This document shows positions 1-9,314 of a DNA stretch of 64,000 nucleotides, piece after piece. Where the stretch lies: NCBI GenBank assembly GCA_964527205.1, contig CAZGQG010000002.1, positions 31,715 to 95,714 on the forward strand. The letters are read 5' to 3'. The translations under genes and the position numbers were made by a program. The notes under the pieces are model-generated. The model was not told the origin of the DNA, made no database searches, and was given only the letters and a program-made list of their open reading frames with translations. The number at the start of each line of letters is the position of its first letter. Positions within the stretch are counted from its first letter, which is position 1. The DNA comes from JARICQ01 sp964527205. Its GTDB lineage: Bacteria > Bacillota > Clostridia > Tissierellales > Tissierellaceae.

Positions 1-9
1 GTTGTTTGT

Positions 10-1821
10 ATGTTTGTTAAATCAAAAAAATTTTTATGTCTTTTATTTTCACTAATTATTCTTTTTACTGTCTTCTCAGATATAAGTAGGGCAGAAAAGA
101 TTAAATATGATCTGGTAATAAAAGGAGGTAGTATTTATAATCCCTCCACAGAACATGTACTTAAAGATTACAATATTGGAATTATAGGCTCCAAGGTTAA
201 AAAAATAAGCAAGTCCCCTCTAGAAGGAGATATGGAGATTGATGCAAGCGGTCTTGTTGTATCTCCAGGATTTGTAGATTTAATATCCTATGACCCTAAC
301 CATGTGGGAATAGACTTTAAGGTCTTAGATGGGGTTACTAGTAATCTAGCCATGCATGGCGGTACTGAGGATGCAACATCCTGGTATAGGGCCTGGGATA
401 ATAACGGTGTCATTACAAACTTTGGCGCTTCAACCTTTATAACCAGACTTAGATGGCCTATTGTTGGCTATGGTGTTGATGCTGAAATGACTGAGCAGGA
501 AGATATAGACGAATTACTTAGGGTTACAAGGGAAAATATTGAAAATGGGGCTTTGGGAATATCCTTTAGCTTTGAATATGTCCCTGGAATAAAAAATGAG
601 ATAAAGCCTCTCTTAGAGCTTGCAGCTGAATACCAGGTGCCTACTTTTTATCATCTAAGGTATTCTGATGAGGAAAGAGGCCTTGAGGGAATACAGGAAG
701 TTATAGATTATGGAAAAGAAACTGGAGCAGCAATTCATATAATGCATATAAATAGTACAGGTGGGACCTTTGTTATGGACCAAGCCTTGGAAATGGTTGA
801 TCAGGCCAGAAAGGATGGGCTTGATATTACATCATGTTTCTATCCCTATAACTACTGGGCCACCTACATAGACTCTGCAAGATTTAGGCCTGGTTGGCGG
901 GAAAGNNNNNNNNNNNNNNNNNNNNNNNNNNNNNNNNNNNNNNNNNNNNNNNNNNNNNNNNNNNNNNNNNNNNNNNNNNNNNNNNNNNNNNNNNNNNNNN
1001 NNNNNGTTCTCTCTATAATGGATGCTATTAAAAAAGTATCTTATTTTCCTGCTAAGAGAATGGAATCCGCTGCGCCTTCTATGAAATATAAGGGTAGGAT
1101 AGAGCTGGATTCTGATGCTGACATTACAATCTTTGATCCGGAGACTATAATAGACAAATCCACTGTTAAGGACCCTGGTACAGCTTCAGTGGGAGTTGAA
1201 TATGTCTTAGTAAACGGAGTTTTAGTAAAGGATAGGGATGGGCTTACAAATGTAGCAAAACCTGGCAAGCCAATAATGTCCTACTTTGTAGACCAAACTC
1301 CTGATAATGAAGCTATTGAATTTTCCTTTAAGTTAGATAAGGATGAAATTATCAACTTGGATAGGGTTTATAAGATAGAGGATGAAACTTATTTACCCCT
1401 TGAAGAGATTTTTAAAGAAATCGGCTTCTCTCTCAAGGATAGTAAGGATGGAAAGATTTCTATAGGTGAAAACTTAGAGATGGAAATTGGAACTAGTCTA
1501 GCTATCCTAGGAGATGAAGAGATAAAGCTCAATGATGAAGCTATAATCTATAAAGAGGATATATATATATCCCTTGAAAGCTTAAAACAAATACTCAATA
1601 ATAACTATGAAATCACATCAGATGAAAATGATTTAATCTTAAACTCTAAAAAAACAGATAATTCTTCACCAGTCCTTATTAAGGATTCCCAGGAAGATGA
1701 GAGCCTGGATGAAAATGGAGAAAAGACAGATTCCACTAGCAACTTCCCAGTCTATCTCATATACGGATTCCTGATCTTAGTCTTATTAGGATTTTACCTA
1801 GTCTTTAAAAAGAAAAAATAA
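10..1821 (+). CDS. Secreted amidohydrolase-like protein (D-aminoacylase/N-acyl-D-amino-acid deacylase type) with C-terminal membrane anchor; contains an assembly gap
   Basis: The N-terminus is a signal peptide or anchor (Lys-rich start, hydrophobic residues about 8-28). Residues 34-300 resemble the amidohydrolase fold of D-aminoacylases (DLVIKGG, VSPGFVDL). The usual HxH metal motif after GF(V/I)D is absent: the sequence there reads LISYDPN. Residues about 299-332 are unknown because of 100 N. The frame continues after the gap with the closing amidohydrolase strand (ADITIFDP), then a region like copper-amine-oxidase N-terminal stalk domains (about 430-550), an acidic linker, and a final transmembrane helix with a KKKK tail. 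This suggests extracellular anchoring. No ribosome binding site can be judged because the window starts 9 bases upstream; the true start could lie further left. The substrate is unknown. Confidence 0.75.
   Translation: MFVKSKKFLCLLFSLIILFTVFSDISRAEKIKYDLVIKGGSIYNPSTEHVLKDYNIGIIGSKVKKISKSPLEGDMEIDASGLVVSPGFVDLISYDPNHVGIDFKVLDGVTSNLAMHGGTEDATSWYRAWDNNGVITNFGASTFITRLRWPIVGYGVDAEMTEQEDIDELLRVTRENIENGALGISFSFEYVPGIKNEIKPLLELAAEYQVPTFYHLRYSDEERGLEGIQEVIDYGKETGAAIHIMHINSTGGTFVMDQALEMVDQARKDGLDITSCFYPYNYWATYIDSARFRPGWREXXXXXXXXXXXXXXXXXXXXXXXXXXXXXXXXXXVLSIMDAIKKVSYFPAKRMESAAPSMKYKGRIELDSDADITIFDPETIIDKSTVKDPGTASVGVEYVLVNGVLVKDRDGLTNVAKPGKPIMSYFVDQTPDNEAIEFSFKLDKDEIINLDRVYKIEDETYLPLEEIFKEIGFSLKDSKDGKISIGENLEMEIGTSLAILGDEEIKLNDEAIIYKEDIYISLESLKQILNNNYEITSDENDLILNSKKTDNSSPVLIKDSQEDESLDENGEKTDSTSNFPVYLIYGFLILVLLGFYLVFKKKK
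906..1005. other. Assembly gap (100 N)
   Basis: A run of exactly 100 N inside the amidohydrolase gene is typical of a scaffolding placeholder of unknown real length. The frame is open on both sides and happens to be maintained by 100 N plus the flanks, but the true number of missing residues is not known. Confidence 0.98.
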
Positions 1822-1823
1822 AA

Positions 1824-1864
1824 GAACCAGCTAAATTTCTAGTAAGAAATTTAGCTGGTTTTTC
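1824..1864 (+). terminator. Rho-independent terminator after the amidohydrolase gene
   Basis: A 16-17 bp stem (AACCAGCTAAATTTCT paired with AGAAATTTAGCTGGTT, short loop) ends in a T run, 3 bases after the stop codon. Confidence 0.92.
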
Positions 1865-1929
1865 TAGTCTTTAGCTATGCTTTAATTTTAATTAGCCTTA
1901 TAACTTCTTATATTATCCATTTATTGAGG

Positions 1930-2690
1930 GCTGATAAATAAATTGCCAACTATATCAGATGTCTTAGGCAAGGCTGTCAGCATGAGCTTGCCTTGTTATT
2001 CTGAGCATTCTTTATTATTCTAAGCTTGCGAAGAATCTTAATGGGTGAGAATTTGCATTATGTATATAGTACAAAAGATTTATCAAAAGAATTTAAAACA
2101 TAGATTCTTCGTCGCTATGCTCCTCAGAATGACGAAAACGCCATGCTACTCAGATACCATAGGATAACAAAGACATTAGAGTCACAGTCCTGACTATGTT
2201 TCCCAGGATGGCAAAAATCCTATGATCTTCATGATGCGAAAACGCTATGCTCCTCCGATACCATAGGATAACAAAAATTCTATACTCCTTTAGGATGACA
2301 AAGACATTAAAATCACAGTTTTAGTATTGTGGGCAACTAAAAATTGATGTCCTTCTAAGCTTGCGAAGAATCTTAAGGCCATAAAGACAGATCCTTCGTC
2401 GCTACGCTTCTCAGGATGACGAAAACGCTATGCTCCTTAGAATGACGAAAACGCCATGCTACTAAGATACCATAGGATAACAAAAACGCTATGCTCCTGA
2501 GAATGATAAAATCGCTAAGCTTTTCAGATAAAATAGGATGACAAAAACTCTATGCTTCTCAGGATAAGGAAGACATTAGAATTACAGTTTTAGTATTGTG
2601 GGAAACTAAAATTGTCGTCATTCTGAGCTTGCGAAGAATCTTAGGCCACAAAGATATTAGCGACACGGTTTTAGTATTATACGTTATAAA
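1930..2690. repeat. Cluster of degenerate palindromic and tandem intergenic repeats
   Basis: This gene-free stretch is built from variants of two short elements. Element A (GCTATGCTCCTCAGAATGAC and relatives, followed by GAAAAC) recurs in tandem near 2113, 2243, 2400, 2427 and 2485. Its inverse, element B (TTCTAAGCTTGCGAAGAATC), is near 2018, 2354 and 2620. A and B can pair as long hairpins (2018-2040 with 2102-2127; 2354-2374 with 2391-2416). A longer module (AAGACATTA, then TTTTAGTATTGTGGG, then element B) appears at 2300-2376 and 2570-2643, about 270 bases apart, with a diverged relative at 2170. There is no open frame and no transposase. It resembles the widespread mobile palindromic intergenic repeats of Firmicutes that contain GCGAAGAATC. 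Confidence 0.8.
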
Positions 2691-2704
2691 ATAGTTTTTT
2701 CCTG

Positions 2705-2737
2705 AACCACTAATAAACAGGATGTTAGTGGTTTTGA
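2705..2737 (+). terminator. Hairpin with weak T tail upstream of sdaAB
   Basis: A 9 bp stem (AACCACTAA with TTAGTGGTT, 11-base loop) is followed by only a short T run. It may terminate read-through from the repeat region or be a structured remnant. There is no gene directly upstream on the plus strand. Confidence 0.35.
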
Positions 2738-2870
2738 TATAGATATTTTTAAAAGCAATATCTCAAGGAGAGAATTATGGATAATTGCATATATTCTCTT
2801 GTAACATAGTAGTGAAGTAGTTTATGAGTAGTCCCGGACTCTTAGATAATATAAATAGATTGCTTTTCAA

Positions 2871-2899
2871 TTGCCTATTTTTATATTAAATGATAAAAT
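2871..2899 (+). promoter_or_regulatory. SigA-type promoter of the sdaAB operon
   Basis: TTGCCT (2871-2876), 17-base spacer, then TAAAAT (2894-2899) preceded by TG at 2891-2892 (extended -10). The predicted transcript start near 2906 lies downstream of the ATG at 2890, which rules that ATG out and supports the start at 2929. Confidence 0.7.
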
Positions 2900-2928
2900 G
2901 GTTATATAACCATATAGGAGGAGATCAA

Positions 2929-3603
2929 ATGAAAGACTATGGAGTTTTTGATATCTTGGGGCCAGTAATGGTGGGGCCATCAAGCTCACATACGGCTGGT
3001 GCTGCAAGACTTGGAAAAGTTGCAAGCGAAATAGCAGATTCCAAATTCAAAAAAGTTCTTTTTTATTTACATGGATCATTTGCTAAAACATATGAAGGTC
3101 ATGGTACTGACAAGGCACTTGTGGCAGGAGTTCTTGGCATGGAACCTTCTGATGAAAGATTAAAGAACTCTTTTGAAATAGCAAAGGAAAAAAATATAGA
3201 ATTTGAATTCATAGAGGCTGATTTAGGTTATCATCATCCAAATACTGTTAAGATTGTATTCCAGTTTGAGGATGAGGATGAAGAAGAGACCTATATAATT
3301 GGTTCATCAATTGGTGGAGGAAATATATTAATTACAGATATTAATGGAAACAAGGTTGAGTTTAGTGGTGACTATCCTACCTTGCTCTTAAAATACAATG
3401 ATAAAAAAGGTGTAATATCTCGTATAAGTTCTATCCTATCTATGAATGAAATAAACATTGCTACTATGAAAGTTAGTAGAGAAGACAATATTGCCACCAT
3501 GGTAGTAGAGTCAGATACAATTATTGAAGAGCCAGTAATAGAAGAAATAAAAAAATTAGAAGAAGTACTATATATTAAGGGTATCAACCCTATCGAGAGG
3601 TGA
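2929..3603 (+). CDS. sdaAB: L-serine dehydratase, iron-sulfur-dependent, beta subunit
   Basis: This is the beta subunit of the [4Fe-4S] L-serine ammonia-lyase, which converts L-serine to pyruvate and ammonia in the cytoplasm. The N-terminal part carries the family signature GPSSSHTAGAARLG. The C-terminal 75 residues form an ACT domain, from about residue 150 (PTLLLKYNDKKGVISRIS), the usual serine-sensing region. The start at 2929 has AGGAGG at 2917-2922, 6 bases upstream; an in-frame ATG at 2890 falls inside the promoter. At 224 residues it is of normal length. The alpha subunit follows after 4 bases, and the two form the heterodimer used by serine-fermenting Clostridia. Confidence 0.95.
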   Translation: MKDYGVFDILGPVMVGPSSSHTAGAARLGKVASEIADSKFKKVLFYLHGSFAKTYEGHGTDKALVAGVLGMEPSDERLKNSFEIAKEKNIEFEFIEADLGYHHPNTVKIVFQFEDEDEEETYIIGSSIGGGNILITDINGNKVEFSGDYPTLLLKYNDKKGVISRISSILSMNEINIATMKVSREDNIATMVVESDTIIEEPVIEEIKKLEEVLYIKGINPIER

Positions 3604-3607
3604 TTGA

Positions 3608-4477
3608 ATGTTTAATAAAGGGGAAGAACTCCTTAATCTTTGTAAAAGTGAAAATAAAACTATTTCTGAAATAGTTATAGAATCTGAGATAAAGAAAAAT
3701 AAAACAACATATGAACAGGTAATGAAAAGGATGAATGAGGCCTTAGAAGTCATGAAAACTTCTGCCTCCAAAGCCTTAGATAGAGAAGTTATTTCTGTAA
3801 GTGGGCTTACAGGTGGAGATTCAAAAAAAGTTGAAAGCTATAAAAATCATGGACAGACATTAACAGGCAATTTGGTAGTTTCTGCAATGGCCAAGGCCTT
3901 GTCTACTTCTGAAGTTAATGCTTCTATGGGTAGAATAGTTGCTGCTCCAACAGCTGGAGCTTCAGGAGTACTACCTGCTGCTATTATATCAGGCAAGGAG
4001 AAATTAAACTCCACAGATGAAGAGGTCCTAGCTGGACTTTTTGCTGCAGCTGGTATAGGAGAAATAGTTGCAAAAAATGCTACAATTTCAGGAGCTGAAG
4101 GTGGATGCCAGGCTGAATGTGGTGTTGCAGCTGCCATGGCTGCTGCTGGAATAGTGGAGATGGCTGGAGGAAGTCCAGAAATGTCCCTACATGCCGCATC
4201 CTTTGCTCTTATTAGCGTAATGGGATTGGTTTGTGACCCAATTGCAGGTCTGGTAGAATTCCCATGTGCCTTAAGAAATGCTTCTGGTGTAGTAAATGCA
4301 CTTACTTCTGCTGATTTAGCCTTAGCAGGTGTAGAATCTTTGGTTCCCTTTGATGAAGTAGTAGATGCAATGTATAAGGTAGGTAAGTTGCTGCCTGAGT
4401 CCCTAAGAGAAACTGCATTGGGAGGCCTTGCTACTACTCCAACTGGACAAGATATAAATAGGAGGATTAAACATTGA
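3608..4477 (+). CDS. sdaAA: L-serine dehydratase, iron-sulfur-dependent, alpha subunit
   Basis: This is the catalytic alpha subunit, partner of the preceding beta subunit. It shows the family blocks AAPTAGASGVLPAA, GCQAECGVAAAM and GLVCDPIAGLVEFPC. The cysteines near residues 167/171, 209 and 220 are the expected [4Fe-4S] cluster ligands. At 289 residues it is full length. It is translated 4 bases after sdaAB, and its stop codon overlaps the TTG start of the giant multidomain gene, so translation is probably coupled. The operon gives pyruvate and ammonia from serine. Confidence 0.95.
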   Translation: MFNKGEELLNLCKSENKTISEIVIESEIKKNKTTYEQVMKRMNEALEVMKTSASKALDREVISVSGLTGGDSKKVESYKNHGQTLTGNLVVSAMAKALSTSEVNASMGRIVAAPTAGASGVLPAAIISGKEKLNSTDEEVLAGLFAAAGIGEIVAKNATISGAEGGCQAECGVAAAMAAAGIVEMAGGSPEMSLHAASFALISVMGLVCDPIAGLVEFPCALRNASGVVNALTSADLALAGVESLVPFDEVVDAMYKVGKLLPESLRETALGGLATTPTGQDINRRIKH

Positions 4478-7400
4478 TAAAATATAAAATCCAAACTATC
4501 TTATTAAATGAAACTGAAAAAGATTATATAATAGAATATAAGAAAACTTTACAAAAATCCATCAATAGTGAGGATTTTCAATCAAGCTTAGACCTTTACA
4601 TAAAAGACAGAAATTTTTCTGTCTTTTCTTTGTATTATCTTTTATATGATTGCCTATCTCCTATTCACAGTATGGATAAAGAAGATTGGTTTGAGGATCT
4701 TTATAAATGGGCAATAAATATATCCTTTCCTGATAAGTACAATCTAGGAAATGATTTGAAATATGACCCCCTATATAAATTTTTCTTAAAATCAATCCAG
4801 AACCTAAGTGAGAATTTAGAGGAAATAAGAGAAACTGAATTTCTAGAGGAATATCCCCTATGCTTTCTCAGTAAGGAAGAGGAAAAAGGACTAGATTCTC
4901 CTGAGGAATACCTTGCTTTTAAAGCTAATTTTAAAGAGTCTTTTATCTATGAAATCATGTATTTAGATAGACTTATAACAGGCCACAATACTATTGATCA
5001 TGTGGTGGGGGTCAACTATGTTAGCTTGCATATAGCAAGGCAGTTAAAGGCCCTAGGCCTGCCTGTTGATTTGGGCAAAGTTGTAGGAGCTGGTCTAGGC
5101 CATGATATTGGTAAGTATGGAGTTTTGGAAGAAGACCAAAGCAAAGTCCCATATTTCCACTACTATTACACAGAATATTGGTTTGAGAAATTTGGAATTA
5201 ATGATATAGGCCATATTGCAGCAAATCATTCTACTTGGGATTTAGAATTGGAAGCTCTCCCCCTAGAGTCTCTCATCCTTATTTACTCAGATTTTAGAGT
5301 TAAGAACCAAGTTGAAGATGGGGAATACAATATGACTATCTTCTCCCTGGATGAATCCTTTCATATAATATTAGATAAGTTAGATAATCTTGATGAGGCA
5401 AAGGAGAATCGCTATAAAAAAGTTTATAATAAGCTAAAGGACTTTGAAGATTATATGCTTTCTCTAGGAGTAGATACTAGCCTCTTTGGAGAACTTGAGG
5501 AAAAAACTTATAAGGACTTTGTCCTTATGAATGACAATGAAATCACCCAACACATGAAATATGTTTCTATTGAACATAATATAAATCTAATGGCCAAATT
5601 AACTGGTAATGTAAGTTTTAACAATATTTTAGAAATGGCTAGGGGAGAAGAAAACTGGAGAAAACTAAGATTGTATATAGAGATCTTTAAATCTTATTCC
5701 ACCTACCTAACTCAAAGACAAAAAATCACAACCTTAAATCTATTGTCTGAGCTACTCTTTCACAGCGGTGAAGACATAAGAAAGGAATCCGCTGAATTAA
5801 TAGGAAGATTAATATCTATATATGATGAGGAATACAGGAAGGAGCTGCCTTCTTCCATTGTCTTTGAAGAGCCTTCTATATCCTCTGAGGATTTATTTAA
5901 TCAATTTTTAAATACCCTCTTATTTCCAGACCATAAAATTGCTTATTCAGAAAGGAAATGGATTTATAATTTAAAAAGCCTGGTGGCTTCTGTCTTTAAA
6001 CATTCCAACAAGGACTCTCATAATAAATATTTTGATGTTCTAAATATCTATTATGAGGATTATGAAAATCTATCACCCTTTGGGCAATTTTACTTGTCCC
6101 AAACTATTAACTCTGTTCCCCTAAAAAATTTAGATAATAAGAGGAAATATAAACTTTACAATTACACCTTGCATCAGCTTGAATCACAGGATCCTGCTGT
6201 AAAGCTAAGCATCCTAAATATGATTAATGAAATGCTTGAAAATAATAAAAATGTTGTCTTTGTAGCCTCTATAAGAAACTGGTTAAATGCTAATCTAGAG
6301 AAGTCAAAAGTACCTGCAGTAAATTATTTAAAGCATATAATTGCTAGGAAGATTTCTCTACCAGGAGATGAGCAAGCACTTCTAGATATGAACTATCATG
6401 AAGATGAAAATGAAACATCAGATATATTTTTAGTGAATTTAAAATCTGCAACTAAGTGGATTGAAAAGAAAATAAATATAGATATTTTATATGACCAGGT
6501 TTTGAAGAACCCTTACGACAAGGGCTTGCATACGGCAATGCACTTTTGCAATCTTCTAAAGGTAAGTGCCAGAGAGAATGTAAGAAATTATAGTGGAAAA
6601 ACTCTTATAAATATATTTCCTCTACTATCCATGGAAGAGAGAAATGATGTTTGCTTAGAATTAATTCGTGCTTTGGAGATGGAAAGTTATCAGTTTACAA
6701 AGTTTATTCCCTACTATGTGGGACGTTTGATCCTATATCTAGGACCAGGAGAATTAGATGAAATCCTAGATGATTTTGAAGACAACCTAAAGGTAGGTAG
6801 TATTAAAATAAAGTATTTGCTCTTAAATACTGTGGCTGTATGCTTAGAAAACTATAATTTTTATATAAAGAGATTTGATGAGAAGGAGCATGTCCATGAA
6901 AAGAGAATAACTAGACTTCTTGGCCTCCTATCTATTTCTATGGCCTCTTATAATATAGATGTAAAAAATGAATCTCTTAGGGTTATAAGTTCTATTTTAT
7001 TTGATTCTAATATATTGAGCCTCAAGGACAAATTCAAACTCTTTAATATTATAGCTAAGAAAATCCTTACATTTTTAGATTATAATAAAAAAGACGAATA
7101 CCTATTCTACAACAATGCAGCTTCTTTAAATTTAATATATAAGTTTCTATCAGAATACCAATATGAGTATGGACTTCCTAGCTCCTGTGAAACTGATAAG
7201 ATTGCATTTTTCCCAGGTAGCTTTGACCCATTTTCCCTAAGTCATAAAAATATAGCCACTGAGATTAGGGATTTAGGTTTCAAGGTGTTTTTAGCTGTAG
7301 ATGAATTTTCATGGTCCAAAAGAACGGAACCTCATAACTTTAGAAGAAATATAATAAATATGAGTATTGCGGATGAGAAGGATATCTATATATTCCCTGA

Positions 7401-9303
7401 AAACATACCTGTAAATATTAGCAACCAAGCTGACTTAGATAATTTGAAGGATGTTTTTTCAGGTAAGGAAGTTTATATAGTAGTAGGCTCTGATGTCTTA
7501 ATCAATGCCTCTGCCTATAAAAAAGAAAGTCCTATATTAGATTTTTCCCATATAATTTTTGATAGGAAATCTAGTATATCTAAGGAGGATGACGACTTAG
7601 TCCTAGAAAACAACATAGCTAATATAAGGTCTCAAGTAATTAGACTTAGCTTGCCTGCCCAATACGAGGATATAAGCTCTACACAGATAAGGGAAAGCAT
7701 TGATTCAAATAGGGATATCTCCAAGCTAATTGACTCTCTTGCCCAGGCCTATATCTATGACTATGGACTATATCTTAGGGAGCCCCAATACAAATCTCTC
7801 TTTAGCGTTAAAAATCTAAGGGTAGATTTGTTTGATTCAATTAGTGATAGATTACTTAAAGAACTTACAGATGCTTTCTCCCACTTAACAAACACTGATT
7901 ATTTTAAGCTTTTAAGGACTAAGAGAAATTACAAGCTCCTAATCCTTAGGGATCAGACAAATAATGAAATCCTTGGATATTCAAGTTTTTATTGGATTAG
8001 ACAGCACTCCATGTATGAGGAATTTAATGACCCGGCAATAACTGAATATATAAGAAGAAATGTTAAGGGTAGAATTATATTGATATCAGGAATCTATGCC
8101 AAGGATGATAATGAGGACTTAATTGAAATAGTCTTAAACGAAGTCCTAACAGCTTCTATTAACAGGGATTATAATGTTGCCCTCTACAATGGATGTTTTT
8201 TTAAAGAGAGAAATTCCCCTGTGGAAGAGCAACTAATACTTCAGGGCTTTATTGATACAGATCTATCTTACAATGACAAGCCTATCTTCCTTGTAGATAT
8301 GAACACACCTTGCACTTTAAACTTAGATCTTTTAAGCATGATAAAACCACCTTATAACACGGATCCTAAAATAATAAATGCAGTAAGAGAAACTAGGAAC
8401 AATCTAAAGAAAGTATTATCAAATCTTTATCCTGGGGAATTGTTACTTACCTATAATAAGGATATGATCTACAGCAAGCTCATACAAAAGATTTGTCATG
8501 CTAATGGCGTAAGCATTAACCAATCTGAAGAAAGGGTCCTAGGACCAAATATGTGCGTTCCCTTTGGTTCTATCCTAAATGGAAAGATCATACCAAATAC
8601 TGTAACTAAGACCATGCATACGGAAAAAACCTTTAATTCAGCTATAGATAGATTTAAAATTGAAGAGTTTCCCTTCTATTTACCTTTAAAGGAACAGGCC
8701 AAGGTTTTAAAGTCCTTTAACAGACCTGTTATCTTAGTAGATGATCTCTTAAATAAGGGCTATAGGATCAATGCCATAGAGCCTATTCTAAGGGAGTCTG
8801 GTATAGAGATTGATAAGATAATTGTAGGAATCCTATCCGGTAGAGGTCAGGAAATAGCTATATCTAAGGGTATTGATATAGATTCTGCCTACTTTGTTCC
8901 AAATTTAAAGCTTTGGTTCAATGAAAGTAGCCAGTATCCCTTTATTGGTGGAGATATGGTTGGAGAGATGCCAAGAAAAATTAATTCTATACCTAGCGTA
9001 AATATGATCCTGCCATATGTATCACCTAGCTTTATTAAGAGAACTGTAAATCAATCTATTTATGATTTATCCAGCACATGTTTGCAAAATAGTATTGATT
9101 TCTTTAAGGCTATAGAAGAGGTTTATCAGGTACGAAAGGAAAAGAGTTTGACCCTAAAAAATCTTGGTGAGATCTTCACATCTCCAAGACATCCTGACAC
9201 CAATGAAATGATTTTTATAAATAACAATATCAAGCCTTCACAGGCTATTGAATCTGATTTAAATTATTTAAAGAGATTGGAGAATATTATAATAAGACAG
9301 TAA
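4474..9303 (+). CDS. Giant multidomain protein: HD phosphohydrolase, helical repeats, NadD-like nucleotidyltransferase, GNAT-like region, phosphoribosyltransferase-like domain
   Basis: This 1609-residue protein has no recognised function. HD domain: H176, H210-D211 (GHDIGKYG), H252 and D273 complete the metal motif. Residues about 350-900 are predicted all-helical, with HEAT/ARM-like stretches. Residues 910-1080 form a NadD/cytidylyltransferase-type domain: FFPGSFDPFSLSH at 912-924 replaces the classical HxGH with SLSH, and SSTQIRES at 1068-1075 matches the ISST.IR block. Residues about 1100-1300 look like a GNAT fold. A type I phosphoribosyltransferase-like domain has the PRPP-loop motif ILVDDLLNKG at 1420-1429. 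The start is TTG, with AGGAGG at 4460-4465, and overlaps the sdaAA stop. HD plus NadD recalls the nadD-yqeK pairing of Firmicutes. A nucleotide or pyridine-nucleotide role is inference; no signal peptide or membrane span is seen. Confidence 0.8.
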   Translation: MIKYKIQTILLNETEKDYIIEYKKTLQKSINSEDFQSSLDLYIKDRNFSVFSLYYLLYDCLSPIHSMDKEDWFEDLYKWAINISFPDKYNLGNDLKYDPLYKFFLKSIQNLSENLEEIRETEFLEEYPLCFLSKEEEKGLDSPEEYLAFKANFKESFIYEIMYLDRLITGHNTIDHVVGVNYVSLHIARQLKALGLPVDLGKVVGAGLGHDIGKYGVLEEDQSKVPYFHYYYTEYWFEKFGINDIGHIAANHSTWDLELEALPLESLILIYSDFRVKNQVEDGEYNMTIFSLDESFHIILDKLDNLDEAKENRYKKVYNKLKDFEDYMLSLGVDTSLFGELEEKTYKDFVLMNDNEITQHMKYVSIEHNINLMAKLTGNVSFNNILEMARGEENWRKLRLYIEIFKSYSTYLTQRQKITTLNLLSELLFHSGEDIRKESAELIGRLISIYDEEYRKELPSSIVFEEPSISSEDLFNQFLNTLLFPDHKIAYSERKWIYNLKSLVASVFKHSNKDSHNKYFDVLNIYYEDYENLSPFGQFYLSQTINSVPLKNLDNKRKYKLYNYTLHQLESQDPAVKLSILNMINEMLENNKNVVFVASIRNWLNANLEKSKVPAVNYLKHIIARKISLPGDEQALLDMNYHEDENETSDIFLVNLKSATKWIEKKINIDILYDQVLKNPYDKGLHTAMHFCNLLKVSARENVRNYSGKTLINIFPLLSMEERNDVCLELIRALEMESYQFTKFIPYYVGRLILYLGPGELDEILDDFEDNLKVGSIKIKYLLLNTVAVCLENYNFYIKRFDEKEHVHEKRITRLLGLLSISMASYNIDVKNESLRVISSILFDSNILSLKDKFKLFNIIAKKILTFLDYNKKDEYLFYNNAASLNLIYKFLSEYQYEYGLPSSCETDKIAFFPGSFDPFSLSHKNIATEIRDLGFKVFLAVDEFSWSKRTEPHNFRRNIINMSIADEKDIYIFPENIPVNISNQADLDNLKDVFSGKEVYIVVGSDVLINASAYKKESPILDFSHIIFDRKSSISKEDDDLVLENNIANIRSQVIRLSLPAQYEDISSTQIRESIDSNRDISKLIDSLAQAYIYDYGLYLREPQYKSLFSVKNLRVDLFDSISDRLLKELTDAFSHLTNTDYFKLLRTKRNYKLLILRDQTNNEILGYSSFYWIRQHSMYEEFNDPAITEYIRRNVKGRIILISGIYAKDDNEDLIEIVLNEVLTASINRDYNVALYNGCFFKERNSPVEEQLILQGFIDTDLSYNDKPIFLVDMNTPCTLNLDLLSMIKPPYNTDPKIINAVRETRNNLKKVLSNLYPGELLLTYNKDMIYSKLIQKICHANGVSINQSEERVLGPNMCVPFGSILNGKIIPNTVTKTMHTEKTFNSAIDRFKIEEFPFYLPLKEQAKVLKSFNRPVILVDDLLNKGYRINAIEPILRESGIEIDKIIVGILSGRGQEIAISKGIDIDSAYFVPNLKLWFNESSQYPFIGGDMVGEMPRKINSIPSVNMILPYVSPSFIKRTVNQSIYDLSSTCLQNSIDFFKAIEEVYQVRKEKSLTLKNLGEIFTSPRHPDTNEMIFINNNIKPSQAIESDLNYLKRLENIIIRQ

Positions 9304-9314
9304 GGAGAATTTAT

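Noticed and set aside
1930..2690. Repeated short units suggested a CRISPR array.
   Set aside because: Units are degenerate, partly inverted and directly abutting, with no spacers of constant length, and no cas gene is nearby.
2777..2809. A 10-residue frame (MDNCIYSLVT) with AAGGAGAG upstream of sdaAB, considered as a leader peptide.
   Set aside because: It lies upstream of the identified sdaAB promoter and shows no link to serine or to a regulated hairpin.
3847..4494. A 215-codon open frame on the minus strand opposite sdaAA.
   Set aside because: It is antisense to a well-supported gene, has no ribosome binding site or recognisable domain, and arises from codon bias of the sense frame.
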